Assembly (NCBI GenBank): GCA_963573385.1
Contig: CAUYLG010017842.1
Location: 95,837 to 159,836, forward strand
DNA: 64,000 nt
From: Cacajao melanocephalus
Taxonomy: Eukaryota > Chordata > Mammalia > Primates > Pitheciidae
Reading direction: 5' to 3'
In this document: positions 1 through 18,314 of the stretch, one piece after another
Layout: every line of letters starts with the position of its first letter
Numbering within the stretch: the first letter of the stretch is position 1
Made by a program: the position numbers and the translations under genes
The notes under the pieces: model-generated
What the model was told of the DNA's origin: nothing
The model's input: only the letters and a program-made list of their open reading frames with translations
The model's database searches: none

Positions 1-553
1 GCTTTTCTGAACTACATAAAAACAAGCATGCTTTTCCATCTGTCTTTCTTGTTCCCATGAAAGAGACATTCAGCCAAGTTTTCCTTTATTTGTGCTATTA
101 TCACAGGAGTTTTCTGTGCTCTCAACATCTAATGCTAAAAGTTTATTTTGTGATTTGACTATCAATTAGTGATGCTTCCTATTTGACATATTTCCATTTC
201 CAATTGTGGAGTTTTTATTCGCATTTACAAAAATGGAGGTCTGGGATAAAGGACAAGACTTTGGGAAATAATTGGTTGTTTAATGTGATATTGGAATCAC
301 AAGTACTTTATTCATCTGGGAAAAGAAAGGTTTTCTTTAAAATAACATTGAGGAATAAAATCCTAATTTTATTTTTTATGGAAGTTATTATATTTAAGAG
401 AAAGGCTATAAAATATAAAAGTAGATCCTTGTCTTCAAATAGGGAATTCAGTTCATTTTAAAAAATCTAGTCTATTTTCTAGTATCACTGAATTAATTTT
501 TCTGAAGGGTAATTATGAGTATGGTAAGCCACTAATCAAGAATCTTCAGACTT

Positions 554-574
554 TGTGTGTGTGTGTGTGTGTGT
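554..574. repeat. (TG)n microsatellite
   Basis: About ten TG units followed by GCGCGC. It lies at the 3' end (minus-strand sense) of the retroposed insert. Confidence 0.95.
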
Positions 575-770
575 GCGCGCAACATGGCTGTTTATTCACC
601 TGGGTGAGGGTGGGCTGAGTCCGAACAGAGAGTCAGCAAAGGGAGGTGGAATAGCAGTTGGTTTTCTAGGTTTGGGGTAGGCAGTGGAAAGTTACTGAAG
701 TTACAGTTCAGGGTGTCTTCTGCAAGCTGGGAGGGGGTCATAGGGGCTGGAGTCACGAGGTTGACCAAGG
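555..770 (-). mobile_element. Retroposed insert with (CA)n end, unknown family
   Basis: A roughly 216-bp insert lies between exact 15-bp direct repeats GAATCTTCAGACTTT (540-554 and 771-785). On the minus strand it ends in AATAAA (591-596 on plus), then about 15 nt, then a CA run (555-574 on plus) where a poly(A) tail would be expected. The 15-bp duplication points to L1-type retroposition. The body faintly recalls the 3' part of an ERV LTR, but I cannot name a family. Confidence 0.6.
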
Positions 771-779
771 GAATCTTCA

Positions 780-1181
<402 letters not shown>

Positions 1182-1427
1182 TCAGTAGTTCTCAACAGTA
1201 ATATCAAAGCTCTGCTTGCCTTATCCCAAACCAATGAATCCCCAGGGAGGTGGACCCCAGGGCAGCTGTGAAAAGAACCACAGTGATTTTATTGCTCTTA
1301 ATTGAGACCTCTATGCCTCTGTTAACAGTGTGCCCTAGCCTGAGATTTTCTTTACCATAGTACTTGCTTCTTCCTGCCCCCAGTGTCAATAGGCACCTCA
1401 CTCATGCTTTGGAGAAGGCAAAGACTA

Positions 1428-1637
1428 TAGTCTAGAGCCAGACTATGTTGGATCCTAGCTCTGACACTTAGCACTAAGTGAAAGTAGACAAGTTCCTTAA
1501 TCTCATTGTGCTTTAGATTCCTGAGCTGTTCAATGGGATTACTGTAGTTACCTTGCAAGGTTGTCATGAGGATGAAATGGATAATATCACAAAGTGCTTG
1601 GAGAGTGCCTGGCAAAAGTAAGGGCTTGAAACACTTT
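1428..1637 (+). mobile_element. MIR SINE
   Basis: It shows the MIR core pattern: a GATCCTAGCTCTGACACTTA-like stretch, then a TTCCTTAATCTCATTG-like block, then AATGGG and a GTTGTCATGAGGAT-type 3' part. Old and diverged. Confidence 0.75.
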
Positions 1638-1744
1638 AGCTCATTAACTCCTCTCAAAGCCCATCCCCAAAGCTCTCTAAGCTGGTAGCTCTCTCTTCAT
1701 TAAACCTCTTTTTAAACTAGTTTACCTTGGGTTTAAAAAAATTA

Positions 1745-2200
1745 TTATAACTTTAGTTTACAATTCACAAGAAATTACAAGAATATTACAGGGTTCCCAT
1801 GTGTCTTTCACTCAGCTTCCCCTGATTATACCTATCATAACAATAGCACATTGTCAAAACCAGGAAATTGACGTTGATACAATACTAGTAACTAAGGTAC
1901 AGACTTGGTTTGGATTTCATCAGCTTTCATGTGTGCTCTTTGCGTGCTTCTGCACGTGTGCAGCTCAACCATTCTTCTAATCCTAACTCAGCCTAGCAAT
2001 GACTAATCACTATAATTTTGTCACTTTGCGAATGTTGTAGAAATGGTATCATATAGTAGGTAATCCTTTGAGATTAGCTCTTTTCATTCAGTTCATACCC
2101 CTGCAATCCATCTAAATTGTTCTAAGTGTCAATAGTTAATCTGTTTATTGCTGAAGAGTATTCCACTGAATGGACATACTGCCATGTTTAACTACGTAAC
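1745..2200 (-). mobile_element. Ancient L1 (L1M) fragment
   Basis: It matches the antisense form of an L1M 3' region, including an ATGGTATCATATAGTA-like stretch and GCTGAAGAGTATTCCA. Coordinates are approximate. Confidence 0.65.
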
Positions 2201-3712
2201 TTTTTAAAGGGTATAAAATACACACAATTTAAGAAATTTATTACATTTAGCCTTGTACTAAAGTTTCTTTTCTTTAACCTACTTCTGTAGGCCCTGTTGT
2301 TGATTATAAGCTCTTAGAGGTTGGAAACCATGCACAATTGATTTTTGTTTTTCCTTAAGTTCTAATTATCGTGCATCTTCACTCTCTGATCCAGGAATAT
2401 AATAAAGGATAACCCCTCTCCACCAAAACCTAAGTTGAAATTGCCAAACCACAAACACCAGTTTACTAAATATAATATTATGGTTTTACAGAAAGTCTTT
2501 GCTGAAATAAACCTCTCTTGCTTTGATACGGAAAAACAATAACCACAGCAAAAATTCTAGGATTTACTTCACTGTCAAGACTGTAAATTGAAAAGATGAC
2601 TAATTAAAGGCGATTCATGACTGAGAAAAAACACTAAGCAACATAAAACAAGATACAAAAGCATTTCATAATATGTATGAAACCAACTACCTAAAGGAAA
2701 ATTGTAGGGAGTGAGATAGGAGACACCTGAAAACACTAAAACAGTAACACACCACCTTCGGATGGAAGAATTCTGGATGATTTTATTTCTGCTTCTTTAT
2801 ACCCTCTGACTGCTCCAAGTTTTAATATATCTTTGCTTTTAAAAAAAATGTGGAAACAAATTAAAGGCAGACACCTTTTCTTCCTTTTAAAATTATTTGA
2901 CACACACAAGTCATATATGAAACATCTTCTTTGTAAAAATTGGCTTCTGTCTGTACCACTCCATCAAAAACTGCTCTAGCTTAGGTCGGGAGTGAGCTCT
3001 GTGCTGCCTGTCGCAATCACTGATCTCCACTCCTAATTTTACTTGACCTTGCAGCTGACCACTCCCTTCTTGATGAAGACCTCAGTGACATCATCTATCA
3101 ATTTTCTTTCTACTTTTCTGGTAACAGCTTCCCAATCTCCTTTGCCAGGTTTTCCTCTTATACTTGACCTCTAAATATTATAGTCTCCTAGCCCACACTT
3201 GAGTAGAATGTTACTTTCATCTTCTTGAAGGCAGAATGTCTACATTTATTACTTGGAATTCTCTCCATGAGGATTTGTGTCTTCTTCCTCGTTTCTTCAG
3301 TCAGTTATTCAAATCAGTATGGACTCTGGATATTTGATTTATATTAATGTTATAATATAATAATTAATATTGCTCAAATTGTTCCAGTTTTGGTGTTTGG
3401 GAGCTCCTGTATCCTGACATACCCTCATCATTTTGTTTTCTGGGCCCTTCTTTACTCTTTTGCACTACCTTGTAGTGCAAATCTTGTACATTCTGTGCCC
3501 CAGCTCTAGAAACATTCATTTCTCCAAGTAGCTCTAGTTATTTTAATCGGCAAAAGGAATTCAAAAACAAGATCTGTGGGGTATGTTCATTGCTATTAGG
3601 GTGCAGACCTATTTTTTAGACCTCATCATTGCCTGTCCCTCATTCAGACACATCACAACATGCTAACTGGGAATGTGCTTTATTACACTGCATAAAATGA
3701 TGGACAACCTGA

Positions 3713-3973
<261 letters not shown>

Positions 3974-5584
3974 TAATTTCCAATATTTCAAAAAGTTAGT
4001 GAAAACACAAGATTTCCAATGTCAATCAGAAATGGAAAGGGAGGAAAATTCAGAGCCAATATGTTTAAAATGGAAATGAATGCTATTCCAACAGCATATT
4101 TCCACTAAGGAAGTGATTACATATTATTAATACTGAGAACCATAAATTTTTCCAATAAAAACTAATGTGAAAAGAAAACTGGAATCTTCAGGTTTTAGTG
4201 ATCTTCTATGTATAGCACTACAATGTACTAGATCAGAATGGAGTAATTCTGCTTCCAAATAGATAAAATCTCCTTTGATGAGGTTATAGAATTTAAAACA
4301 GGATAAAAATATTCTCATTTAGTCTAGCTGTAAGGAAAAAAATCTAGGTGTTACTTATTACATAGTTTAAGAAAAGTCAGATAGCTTATCTATCCAAGCA
4401 AGCCCCACACTCGATGTAGGTCCTACTACAGGAACAGGTACAGTAAAAGTAAAAATTATGTAAATAGAGTAAGATTTTCCTCAAGAATCTCTGTAAAATA
4501 GAAGTAATATTCCTAACCAAGGTCTGACATTTGCTCTTTTTCTTTTCTCAATGATTGCAACAATCTTTTTAATCAATCAGAAATTACATGCTTCTAAGGC
4601 TTTAGGTTTAAATAAATCAAACAGGGTATTAAATTATATTTAATATGAATCAGCATCACTATCACAAAATAATAAAATAATCTCCCATTTTACTTCTTCC
4701 TGACTCATGACTTCCTTTTACATCAATACATCAGAAGGCAAAAAAGGTCTTTCTCATGGTAATGAAACCTAAGTACTATTTTGGGAAAATTGAGAGGCAG
4801 AGAAGCTTCTGAAGAGAGGTTTAATGGCACTGGAGGGTGGAAGAAATGGGTTTGGGAACAACCTTTTGGCAAGAACAAGTTGTGATGATCGTGCCATTGA
4901 TCTCTGAGAGCAAGTCCTTCTGCTTGGCAATCAGCATCTTTACCCCTGTCTGACACCAGAGAGCACGCTGGCCCATTGGTACAAAGGTGGTCACCCTTTG
5001 TGCTAGACTTTATCTTTTGATTGCCTCCTCTTTAAAAAAAAAAAAAAGTTATCAGCGGCACAGTGCTGCGAACTTTTGTCATCCTGATGCAAAGCTGTTT
5101 TACTTTATAAAAACTTTATGCTGCCATCCTTCAAAGCAGTCACCTCACTCTATTCTACTGCAAAACTCTGTCTCTATCACCCTCCCCTCCACACTTCTCT
5201 CCCAACTCTGTTGAAAATCTGTGTACCAGGAAGCACAAGAAAATCAGTCTCATCGTTTTGGCCCCAAGATGCGACCCTTTGGCCTGTCACCTATTCTTTC
5301 CTCCCTCTACTCCACTGGCCACCCACTCCACCCTCTGCTTCCTCTTTCTCTCTCACTGGATCAGTTACTTGTCTTCCTGGCCTGAGAGTCCCACGTCGTG
5401 CTGGTACGGAGCCACAGAGTTCAGGGAAAGGGTTTTCGGGCTGAGATGGAGACAAGCAAGCCTTTGAGGGAAGGCTGTGAGGGCAAAGCCAGAGGCAGAC
5501 TGCCTGACAGTAGTTCGTTCCCTCTTCTGCGGCCTGCCTACTAGGGCCAGGTCCCACTCACCAATCATGGGAGATATCAGGGGG

Positions 5585-5790
5585 CAGCTCAGGTTAGAAA
5601 GAACACACAGGCTTTGGAAACAGACATGCCCTGCCTTGCCACTTCCTGGCTGTGTAACCAGTAGTTAAGGACCCTCTGAATCGCTGCTTCCTTACTTTGA
5701 CATGGGAAAAATGATGCCTACGTTAATTATTCTGAGGATAAAAATGAGATTAGTGTATGTGGAATATGGTAAAAGAACCCATAAAAGGTG
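5585..5790 (+). mobile_element. MIR SINE
   Basis: It contains the MIR core (AGGCTTTGGAAACAGACATG, CCACTTCCTGGCTGTGTAAC) followed by a diverged 3' half. Confidence 0.75.
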
Positions 5791-5909
5791 TGCTATGAAG
5801 CATCTTAGAAATCTACCTAAGGCTTTTTTGTCTACCCATCATTACTTAAAATCATAGTCAAAGATTCTTCTTTTTAAAAAGGTGAAGGCAACATAATCAG
5901 GGATGCCTA

Positions 5910-8669
<2,760 letters not shown>

Positions 8670-8720
8670 TCAGTTTAGCCCCTATCCCAGACAGAGGGAA
8701 TTGTTACAAGACAGTCTTTC

Positions 8721-9077
<357 letters not shown>

Positions 9078-11208
9078 TCATCTCAAGTATAAAAGTTTAC
9101 CAATGATTTGCTTTTAAAAAATATATAAAAGGCATTATTGGCAGGTTAGGCATCTTCGCTCCCACTCACTTGCATTCTAAAGTGCTTTAAGTAGAAGAGG
9201 AAATGGTGGAACTGTCGCTGAGTCTAGAAGTAGCCACTACCAGAGCTCTTCTCTACATTGCCAGAGCTGGGAAAGGAGGGAGGCCCAGATTCCGCCCACA
9301 GGCTCTCCTCTAGATACCAATTTGGCTGCCTCACAATTCCAGACACAGTGAGCCATCTAGGGGAGCCTGTGACACTTGTTGGCATGCCTGCTGTGCACAG
9401 TGGTGGAGGCACACCAAGAACCACTGTACTTAAGAACACATGTGATAACAGCTGACATTCTTTTCATGAGAAGAGACACCGACACAGTAAACTAGAACAC
9501 TTTAGATTAACATTTCAAAGTCTAATTTGTGGTATGTGTGTGGCTGTCTGTTACCCTGACTCATGCACATGTCACAACAGATGGCAGGTGAAGACCTGTA
9601 TAGAGCTGGCACCCCTTGGAATGGCATCTTGCTTATGACAAATACCCCTGCCTCAGGAGCTGCTCCACAAATCCAGGTCTCTGCTACAGCACCCGTCTCC
9701 CAGGACAGAGCTGACCAGCCTTGGGGCTCCATGTTGCACCCCGGCTGAGCCACTTAGACTCCCTCCCGCAGGAATCTGAAATGAGGAATTGACATCTTTA
9801 TGGGGATCTGGGGTCTCCTTCAGCTAAGTTCCCTGGAGCCATCACAACTCTTGTCCTTCTGAGGTTATTCTTCACAGGATTCTGTGGCATATTCCACAGC
9901 CTTCCCAAAAAAGAAAAACATGTCTTCCTTTCTCTTTTGGCAATCTTCCCCCTGCCCCCATTCCTTTCTGGTTTACCTCACACAGAATCTGCTACCAAGT
10001 AACCAGAGTTATCTAATACAAAATGTGGTGTCTACCCATCTTCTTGCTTCATTCCTTTTCCTTGTCTTTGTGAATGAACTTGGGAAAAGTAAAATCTCCA
10101 TGTACTTATCTGAAAAGCAGCTACAAATTCAGAGTGGCCATGAGCACGTCTAAGAGAGTTTCCTGCAGACTGCTGTTCCATATTGTCAGCTCAGTCCAAA
10201 CTTAGGGAAGAAGGAAGGAGCTGAATGCCACACTGAGCATTTTTCTACCACAGATTGACCCTACTTCAACTCTCAATGCCCATCAAATTAGTTTCAGTTG
10301 TAAGTAACTCTACAAAGGTCTGGCATTTTAGCCAATAAAGACTTCTGATAAATGTTCAATGATTTCCAAGACAGCATCATTACAGAATATATAAAAGCTC
10401 TTGAATATCCTTATTTTAGAAATTCAAATAAAAATAGCAAAATTATTAAACACTATTACGTGCACTAAACACTAAATCCCTTGGCTGCTTCAGCAAAGCC
10501 AGAAACCCCGCTGTCTAATCCAGACACAAAAATCTCTTTAATTGAAGGCATGCTGGGAAAATATTTACAAAGTACACTTTTAATACAAACGATTTAAACT
10601 ATTTCATCCCAAATATGCAAGCATGCAGAATTTTTCACTTAGCTCGACAGGAAACAAAAGATTGGCCCCTTGGAGTATTTGCTGTTTCTAGATTAGAAGG
10701 GTGACTATCAGAGCAAGCTGACTTTCTTTTCCGTAATAGGAATCTTATAATGCCTTTTACAGGAAGAGTGCTAGAAACTGCCATGGAATCCTTTGCAGAA
10801 TTAAAGATCAGTGAGGCTCCAAGAAGAGTACTTCAGAGGAAACACTGTCTTTCAAAGAAAATGGCAATCCTTTAGCATCAGGGAACTCAGCAGGGGGAAT
10901 CCTTAAACAGTATACCTATAGATAAGAATGTCACCTGAAGTGATAGGCTGGAAGACTGCCTGGCAGTTCATCAACTGACCTAGAAGACAGAGGCACAGAG
11001 AAGGCACCAGGTCCAGCACCTCTTGGTGTCACAGACTCACGCACAGAAGGCTGTCACCAGAGCATTTCTCGGCTGCCCCCTGCTGGCACGCAGCCTCACC
11101 TGACCAGATCTGTTCCTACGAGTCCTCCTCCTTCCTCTTACACACAGAGCTCCCTAGTACTCAGGGGGCCACAGTTTTTATCTTCCCAGGCCTACAGCCA
11201 TCTCCCAG

Positions 11209-11397
11209 TATAGTAGGCCCTCACTTAACATCATCCACAGATCCTTGGAAACTGTGACTTTAAGTGAAACAACATATGTATGCCATAGGAACTTAACTCT
11301 TGAAAGACTACGGTAAAATTGGTTTGGTTATACAGTAAGTTGTCTCGCTTAAAGCTTCCAAGAACTCAAGGATGATGTGAAGTAAGGACTTACTGTA
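11209..11397. mobile_element. Short TIR element (Tc/mariner-like MITE)
   Basis: It has terminal inverted repeats of about 27 bp: left TATAGTAGGCCCTCACTTAA..., right ending GTAAGGACTTACTGTA. It has TA at the ends, no coding capacity, and shares interior sequence with the ends of the longer copies at 20752-21571 and 49119-49990. The family name is uncertain (Kanga/Tigger-like). Confidence 0.75.
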
Positions 11398-11454
11398 TTT
11401 AGTCAAAGATGGTATGAACTGAGGAGGACTTCTACACAGATTCCAAAGAGGTGG

Positions 11455-11640
11455 CTCCCAAATGATCCAAAGGTCTGCATGGCTTGCGTTCCCTTTCAAG
11501 TTCATGGTTAGAAAATACCAATGCCCAGACCATCCCCAAGCCAATTAAGTCAGAATCCCAAGGATGAGTCCTAGCCACTCGTCTATTAAATGCTGGCCAG
11601 GAGATTCCAATGTTCAAATATTGCTGAGAACTGTTGAGAG
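11455..11640 (+). mobile_element. MER5-like hAT fragment
   Basis: It contains a MER5-like order of blocks: GTTAGAAAATACCAATGCCC, CAGAATCCCAAGGATGAG, and a terminal GTTGAGAGAGAGGTTCA. Diverged; moderate support. Confidence 0.45.
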
Positions 11641-12254
11641 AGAGGTTCAAGTTCAGATGCAGTCAGGCTTGGAGGGTGAGGAGCCACCTCGCACAGCTGC
11701 ATCCAAAAGAGGCCCACGTCATCTAACCTAAGGAGAATGCAAGGAATGGAGGATGAAAAGTCATTAACACACCCTTTAGGCCCAATCCAGTCACTGCAAG
11801 CAGCTAAGTGCCACTTGCTGCTTTTTTAGCTTAGCTTTCTCTGTCCTCACAAAATCAGAAATAGCACTTACAAATGCCTGTTAGTATCTGCAGTCTCTTC
11901 AGAGACCTAACAGTGCAGTATGGAGACAGTAGTAAGAATGAATTCTCCCCATATTCCTTCTAAATTTTTGCTAGGGTCACAACGAAGCAGTATAAATGAG
12001 GAAGAAAAACACAAGCTGACAGCCCTGGAAAGAGTTCAGGAAGGTGCTAAAAGATGTTTGTGTACCCCATAGTAAAAACTCAAAAAAATCTTAAAATAAT
12101 AAATATTTGAGAACATTTGATATTATCTCAGTGACTTTCATCAAACACACATACCAATTATCAACCTGAGGTCTATATCAGGATTACTTAATTTTTTAAA
12201 AAATATACTCCTTTTTTTTTTTTACTCCTTGGAGTAAGCCCAGAAACCTGTATG

Positions 12255-12717
12255 GTGCTAGAATAGTGATTCCCTAAAGATGTCCACATGCTAATCCCCA
12301 AAACCTATAAATGCTACTAATCTCCATTGACAGAAGGGCCTTTGCAGATGTGATTAAGGGCTGGAGATGGGTAGATTATCCTAGATTATCAGAATGGGCC
12401 CAACATAATCACAAGGACCCTAATAAAGAGAGGCAGGGGAATCAGAGTGAAAAGAAGATGTAACAACAGAGGCAGAGGTGGAGTGGTACAACTGCAAGGA
12501 AGGGGCCATGAGCCAGGGAATGCAGGCAGCCTCTAGAGCCGGAAAAGGTGAGGAAACAGGCTCCCTAACAACCTCCAGAAGAATGGCAGCCCTGATGACA
12601 CCCTGATTCTAGCCTAGTGAGTCCCATCTTAGAACTGTAAGATGTTAAGTTTGTATTGTTTGGAGCCTCTAGTTTTGTAGTAATTTGTAACAGCAGAAAT
12701 AGGAAAGTAATATATCA
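12255..12717 (+). mobile_element. MLT1-type MaLR LTR
   Basis: It matches the MLT1 LTR plan: GATGTCCACATGCTAATCCC, CTTTGCAGATGTGATTAAGG, ATTATCCTAGATTATC, and an end with TTGTTTGGAGCCTCTAG...GGAAAGTAATA. No internal viral region adjoins it. Confidence 0.75.
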
Positions 12718-13126
12718 TATTTCTCAAAGGCTCCAGGGATGATGCTGATGCATCATCCCAGATGCTCCATAGCACAAGAATTTGTAAGGAACTTCAGAGA
12801 AGAAAACAAAGGTAAGAACCACTGAACTTTTCAAAATGCACATTCCATGTGGCCCCACAAATCCACTTCCTGGAATCTATCGTGAAGGTGTTCTTACACA
12901 GGTATCAAAGCCCAGAAACCTGTGTATAGACATGTTCACTGAGGTGGTAGCATAGCAACCAAAAAGGGTCCACTGGTATAGGACTAAATTATGGCACATC
13001 CATACAGTCAATTAAATTGCTACCTTTAAATAAGGGATGAAGGCAGCTCTGTACGTAACAGCAGGGGAAAAAATTACAATGCATAGTAAGCGAAAAGAGA
13101 AAGGTATAAAGTGTTCATTGTGTTAC

Positions 13127-13720
<594 letters not shown>

Positions 13721-14430
13721 TTTGTATAAGTTACGTTTATATACAAACATATTTGGAAGAATATAGTACAAATGTATAATTGTGGGAGCAGGGTAGCTAG
13801 AGACTAGGAATAAGAGAAAGACCTATTTTTTCACTGCATACCTTTCACTGAATTATCTGTTCAAAAAAATAAATTGGAACAGCCGAACAAACAAATAGGA
13901 GAGACTTAAGAAAACACACAGCAATCTAGCAGGTATTCAGAACTCTAGTCCTTTGATTTTTCAACTCAACATCTTGGCCTCTTCCAAAATATTAAGTATA
14001 AATTTCAAAAGCATTTACTCTTCAAATACCATGAACAAATGTCAGCCAAGGTTGAACGTAGCAGTAAGGAAGGTAAACACTACTCTCTGCCTTAATATTT
14101 TGAAAGCGCTTTGAGGTCTGCTGCAATATTTTTGTTAGCACAATCCTAGAGATAAACATGGGAGAGAAGATTAAAAATGTTATCTGTGATCCTGGACACT
14201 CCTGAAATTACTTGAATTATTTTCTGGAAGTATTCTAAATGGTTTTGTTCTCCCCTACTATAACACTCAAAAAAAAAAATCCATTCCAGGATGATAAACT
14301 TAAGTAAACATGCATCAGTGATACACGAATTTAATTATTGCAAATTCAGTGGTAATTCAATATTGGCATCAGCCTGCATTTGGTAAGGTTATTAACTCTA
14401 CAGTCATAAAGCCAGTGAAACCAGAGGCTA

Positions 14431-14598
<168 letters not shown>

Positions 14599-16018
14599 TC
14601 ATTGAAAAGAAAAATTCCAACAATGACAAACAGTTTGCCTTAAAAAGACAAAACAACATACTAGCTGGCAGGTTTGTTTTGAAAGCAAGCTCCTATTGAC
14701 TGCCAGAATTCACAGGGTTGCTTAATTTCTCTGCCCATTTTACATCAAACTTCTGGTTACCCTTACCTGGTATCACAGGTCAAAAGACAGAGCTGATTCT
14801 AATCTCTTTTTTTCCTTAAAACGACTACTGGTAATTAAACAATACCAAAAAGTCTTTATTTAACACCTGGATCTGATAATTATGCCTGGAATACAGTATG
14901 CACTCAGAATTATCTGCTGATTCAATGTTCAACTTTTTGGGTTTAGTGTATGATGCTGCTGAGAGAATTCCACCTTCTTATGGCTTTTGATAGAAGCTTC
15001 TAAGCTATTATGAACCTCCTTGGAGGGTAAAGTCACATAGACATTCAACTTCTAAAATTCCCTCTGCAAAACCAGTCACAAGGGCATGGCAAACTAGACT
15101 AGGAGCCCTTTGCTTTTGGCCACAGCAAAGGTAAGATGTTAAAAACAAAATGAAAATTATCAGGTTAATAATTGGTAGTACCATCTTCTTTACCAATTAC
15201 TTTTATGTTGAAGGATATAAAATGCTGATATTCAATAGCTTTGACCTACAAAATGAAAACTTCCATACTGTTCAACCCAGTAATTTGGTACTAACATGTG
15301 TAACACTTCCAACTATTTTCTACAAAGTCTTCCTTTGGCAACAGATCTCTAGATCCCTTTCCATTGCTGCTGGGGTTTTTGTCTTGTTTTGTTGTTAACT
15401 TAGTACCTTTGAGTTTGTCCAAGAGTAAACTGAGTTACCTCCATCCAGGTCTACCCTTGAGAAAACTAGTGTGTTAAATATTATAACGGTCCCTGCATTT
15501 ATTACATAAAACGTTCACTTTTCTTAAATCTGTACGGTATGCCTATATTTTGTAAATGTAGACGCGAAGTCAAAACAATTTACAAAAATGAATCCAAACT
15601 AACAACTGAAAGCAGAAGGACTCTGGGTAGCAAACAAAAGATCTTGGTGAAATGAATTAATGCCCATTTTTAAGAAACTCACTTTTTACATCCATACACG
15701 CATTCCACATACAGAATCTTCTTCTAATTCTCACAAGTCCTGCCTGACACACTCCCAAAGTACTCAGTGCTTGAAAATAAGGGCCTAACTATCTTGTGCA
15801 AAGGGGTTTAAGAAATGTTTGCTGTTGAGTGACAGTCTATTTCCAAGTACATACATTTTACACAAAGAATCCTAGCCTTAAGTATGTAAAGGTGTTTCTT
15901 TACAGTAGGTTTTAAAACAATTTTACTATTAAAACCTCAGCCTTCCTAATGAAGTAAACTCTAGAGATACATAAACAATAGTACATGGTATACCCTATGT
16001 ACTTTAGAAAACAACTGA

Positions 16019-16086
16019 AGAAGAAAAAAAAAATAAGAAAAAAAAAGTTAAGGCTGGGGAGGGGAGAAACAAAATTAAAAAAAAAG
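16019..16086. repeat. A-rich low-complexity tract
   Basis: Runs of A with scattered G and T. It gives a pyrimidine-rich tract on the transcript about 360 bases downstream of the exon 4 donor. Confidence 0.85.
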
Positions 16087-16378
16087 AGAACAATTGAAGA
16101 AACTGGTTCAATAAGCTGGAAAGCTGAAATTGCAACCATCCCTGAAAATAATTTAAACTTGAACAATAGCACCATGACCAATTCTTTCATAGCCTTGTAA
16201 CACCAAACGAAAAGAAATTCTACTGGGACAGTGTGATAGCAAAGAATAAAGAGGTGCCCAACATGGGACTAGTTCAGAGGCATTCAACACTTTTTCTTTT
16301 GGCAAATTAAAATCATGTGCATCACCAAAGGAATTAGAGTGGCTACTGCTAACTCGGTCACACCCACAATAGCACTCC

Positions 16379-16423
16379 AGACACACACACCCACATCCAC
16401 ACGCACACCCACCCACCCACCCA
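16379..16423 (-). promoter_or_regulatory. CA/CCCA repeat; G-quadruplex motif in intron 4
   Basis: On plus it is an ACACAC run leading into CCCACCCACCCACCC (16408-16422). On the transcribed sense (minus) it reads GGGTGGGTGGGTGGG, four G3 tracts with one-base loops, starting at intron position +26 after the weak exon 4 donor. A splicing role is inference. Confidence 0.7.
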
Positions 16424-16440
16424 TATTGAACAGCAAACTA

Positions 16441-16551
<111 letters not shown>

Positions 16552-17204
16552 CTAAAGGAAGGAAAAAAGTGTTAGCAAAATGTCGGGCCACTTATACTTT
16601 GTTAACACATTTTTTGATTGAACAATTAGAACCCCTTTTGTTGGAGAAAACTGCAAACATATGGCCAATTTTCTGGCACAAACATATTAAGTATATCTAG
16701 TTCTTAAACTTTAATTGAAAAAAAACTAGACAGATTTGTTCTTGGATGTTAATGCTTAATTGTTGTCTGGTACACGAATTGCATTCCTTGTTTCAGCATT
16801 TACTCAAGGCATGTGGAAAGTCTTCCTTAGAGATGTCTTTAGGGGAATTTTGTGTACTACTCATATCAGGACTCTTCCAGGCTTGAACCTTACAGTTCTG
16901 AGCTTACAGTTACTTTTCTGGGCCTGTCCTTTACAGTAAGTCAGAAAGGTTATATTACTATTTATATAAATAACTCTTAACAACAGCTCACAAACAACTT
17001 TACATATTGGCTAATGGAGGTAAAGAAACATGTACTAAGATATAAAAACATATACAAAACATGATAAACACCAAATCTACAATACTGATTATTTTAAGGA
17101 TTTAGGGAAGGAAGAAAATTTGATTTGGGGGAGGCTTTGCAGTTGGAGAGGGAACCCCAATAGTGTTCTGTTCATAAAATGAAGCAAACATGGTAAAATT
17201 CAAT

Positions 17205-17470
17205 TAATCAATATTGAGCAATACATAATAAATACTGAGAACAATGACTGGATAACTGGATAATAGGGGAGCGGGCACAGCAGTGAACCACGGAGTCAGG
17301 AATTTCTGCCCTCATGGATCTTCCTTTTAGTGAGGATCAAGATAGTAAATGAAACTATAACATACTTGTAAAATAGTATGAAACAGATATGCAGAAAAAG
17401 AGGGCTGTTATGAGAGATTGAAAGTGCAATAATAGGTTTCATAGCAATGAGTAGAGGACATGTGTTCTAT
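17205..17470 (-). mobile_element. L2 LINE 3' fragment
   Basis: It resembles the antisense L2 3' end: TATTGAGCAATACATAATAA, an ACAGCAGTGAAC block, and CTGCCCTCATGGATCTTCC. Confidence 0.6.
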
Positions 17471-18314
17471 CATTCTCTGTACTTGACATGTTAAATAATT
17501 TTAAAAGGAAAAAAAATTTTCTCAATGCAAAGAGCCTTTCTACTGCCTCCATGTTACTTCTTCAACCAGTGCCAATTCACCCTTTCAATGGTTGAGTCAA
17601 CAAATTATTCTTGATTGCACAGCTAAAAAGATGTTAATAGATTTCACATTTCCTTAGTGGGTCACAGAGGCAAGCTCCTCATTGATCAAAGACCCCTTGT
17701 GTACAGTAAGGCAGAACTAAAAGCATGAATAAAATGTAGTCTTTAAAAGCAATCAAACATCAGAAAACAATACCCAAAGTGCGGTGTTATTTTTACAGCC
17801 AAATGACATTCCTCTATCTGAAACGGCTCTCTTGGTGGCTTAGTCTTAAGAAGCACCAATCTTAACCCCTGGAGATGATTAGTACGACCACCACCACCCA
17901 AGGTCCTTAAGGAGCTCACAGAGAGCAAAAGACTTGCCCATATTCACACAGGAGCACAAGACAGCCACATGAAGGTGAGCAGCTACTTGTTCCACATCTG
18001 AGCCAGAATGAATATGCATAAAGTCAGCTGCCTTAGAATTTGAACAATCAAGACCTGGGAGGAAATGATACAGAGATAATGATATCATCATTTTCTAAGT
18101 TTAGAAAAAAAAAGGAGGTCTCAGACAGATGGGAAAAACACTCTCATATGATGACAGAGCTCTAGGCTTTTCTTTTCTCCTCTCCAAGCCATAGAAATAG
18201 CTGTAGAAACAACTGGCCATTTGAATAAAATATTTCCTACAAACTTAGGTACAGTCACAAAACAGCAGCCAATACACTGGGGAGAGACTCCTATAATTAG
18301 ACTTCTCTCTTGTG

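Noticed and set aside
1428..1637. tRNA gene
   Set aside because: The tRNA-like look comes from the tRNA-derived head of MIR elements; no cloverleaf with intact A and B boxes was found here or in the other MIR copies.
5118..5668. Cluster of overlapping open frames on both strands
   Set aside because: They have no family resemblance, splice sites or repeat of known protein motifs. They do not match the expected CCDC6 continuation after Gly369. GC-richer intron sequence gives fewer stops by chance.
16381..16423. CRISPR-like or satellite array
   Set aside because: It is a short CA/CCCA microsatellite without spacers; no CRISPR or satellite array exists in the window.
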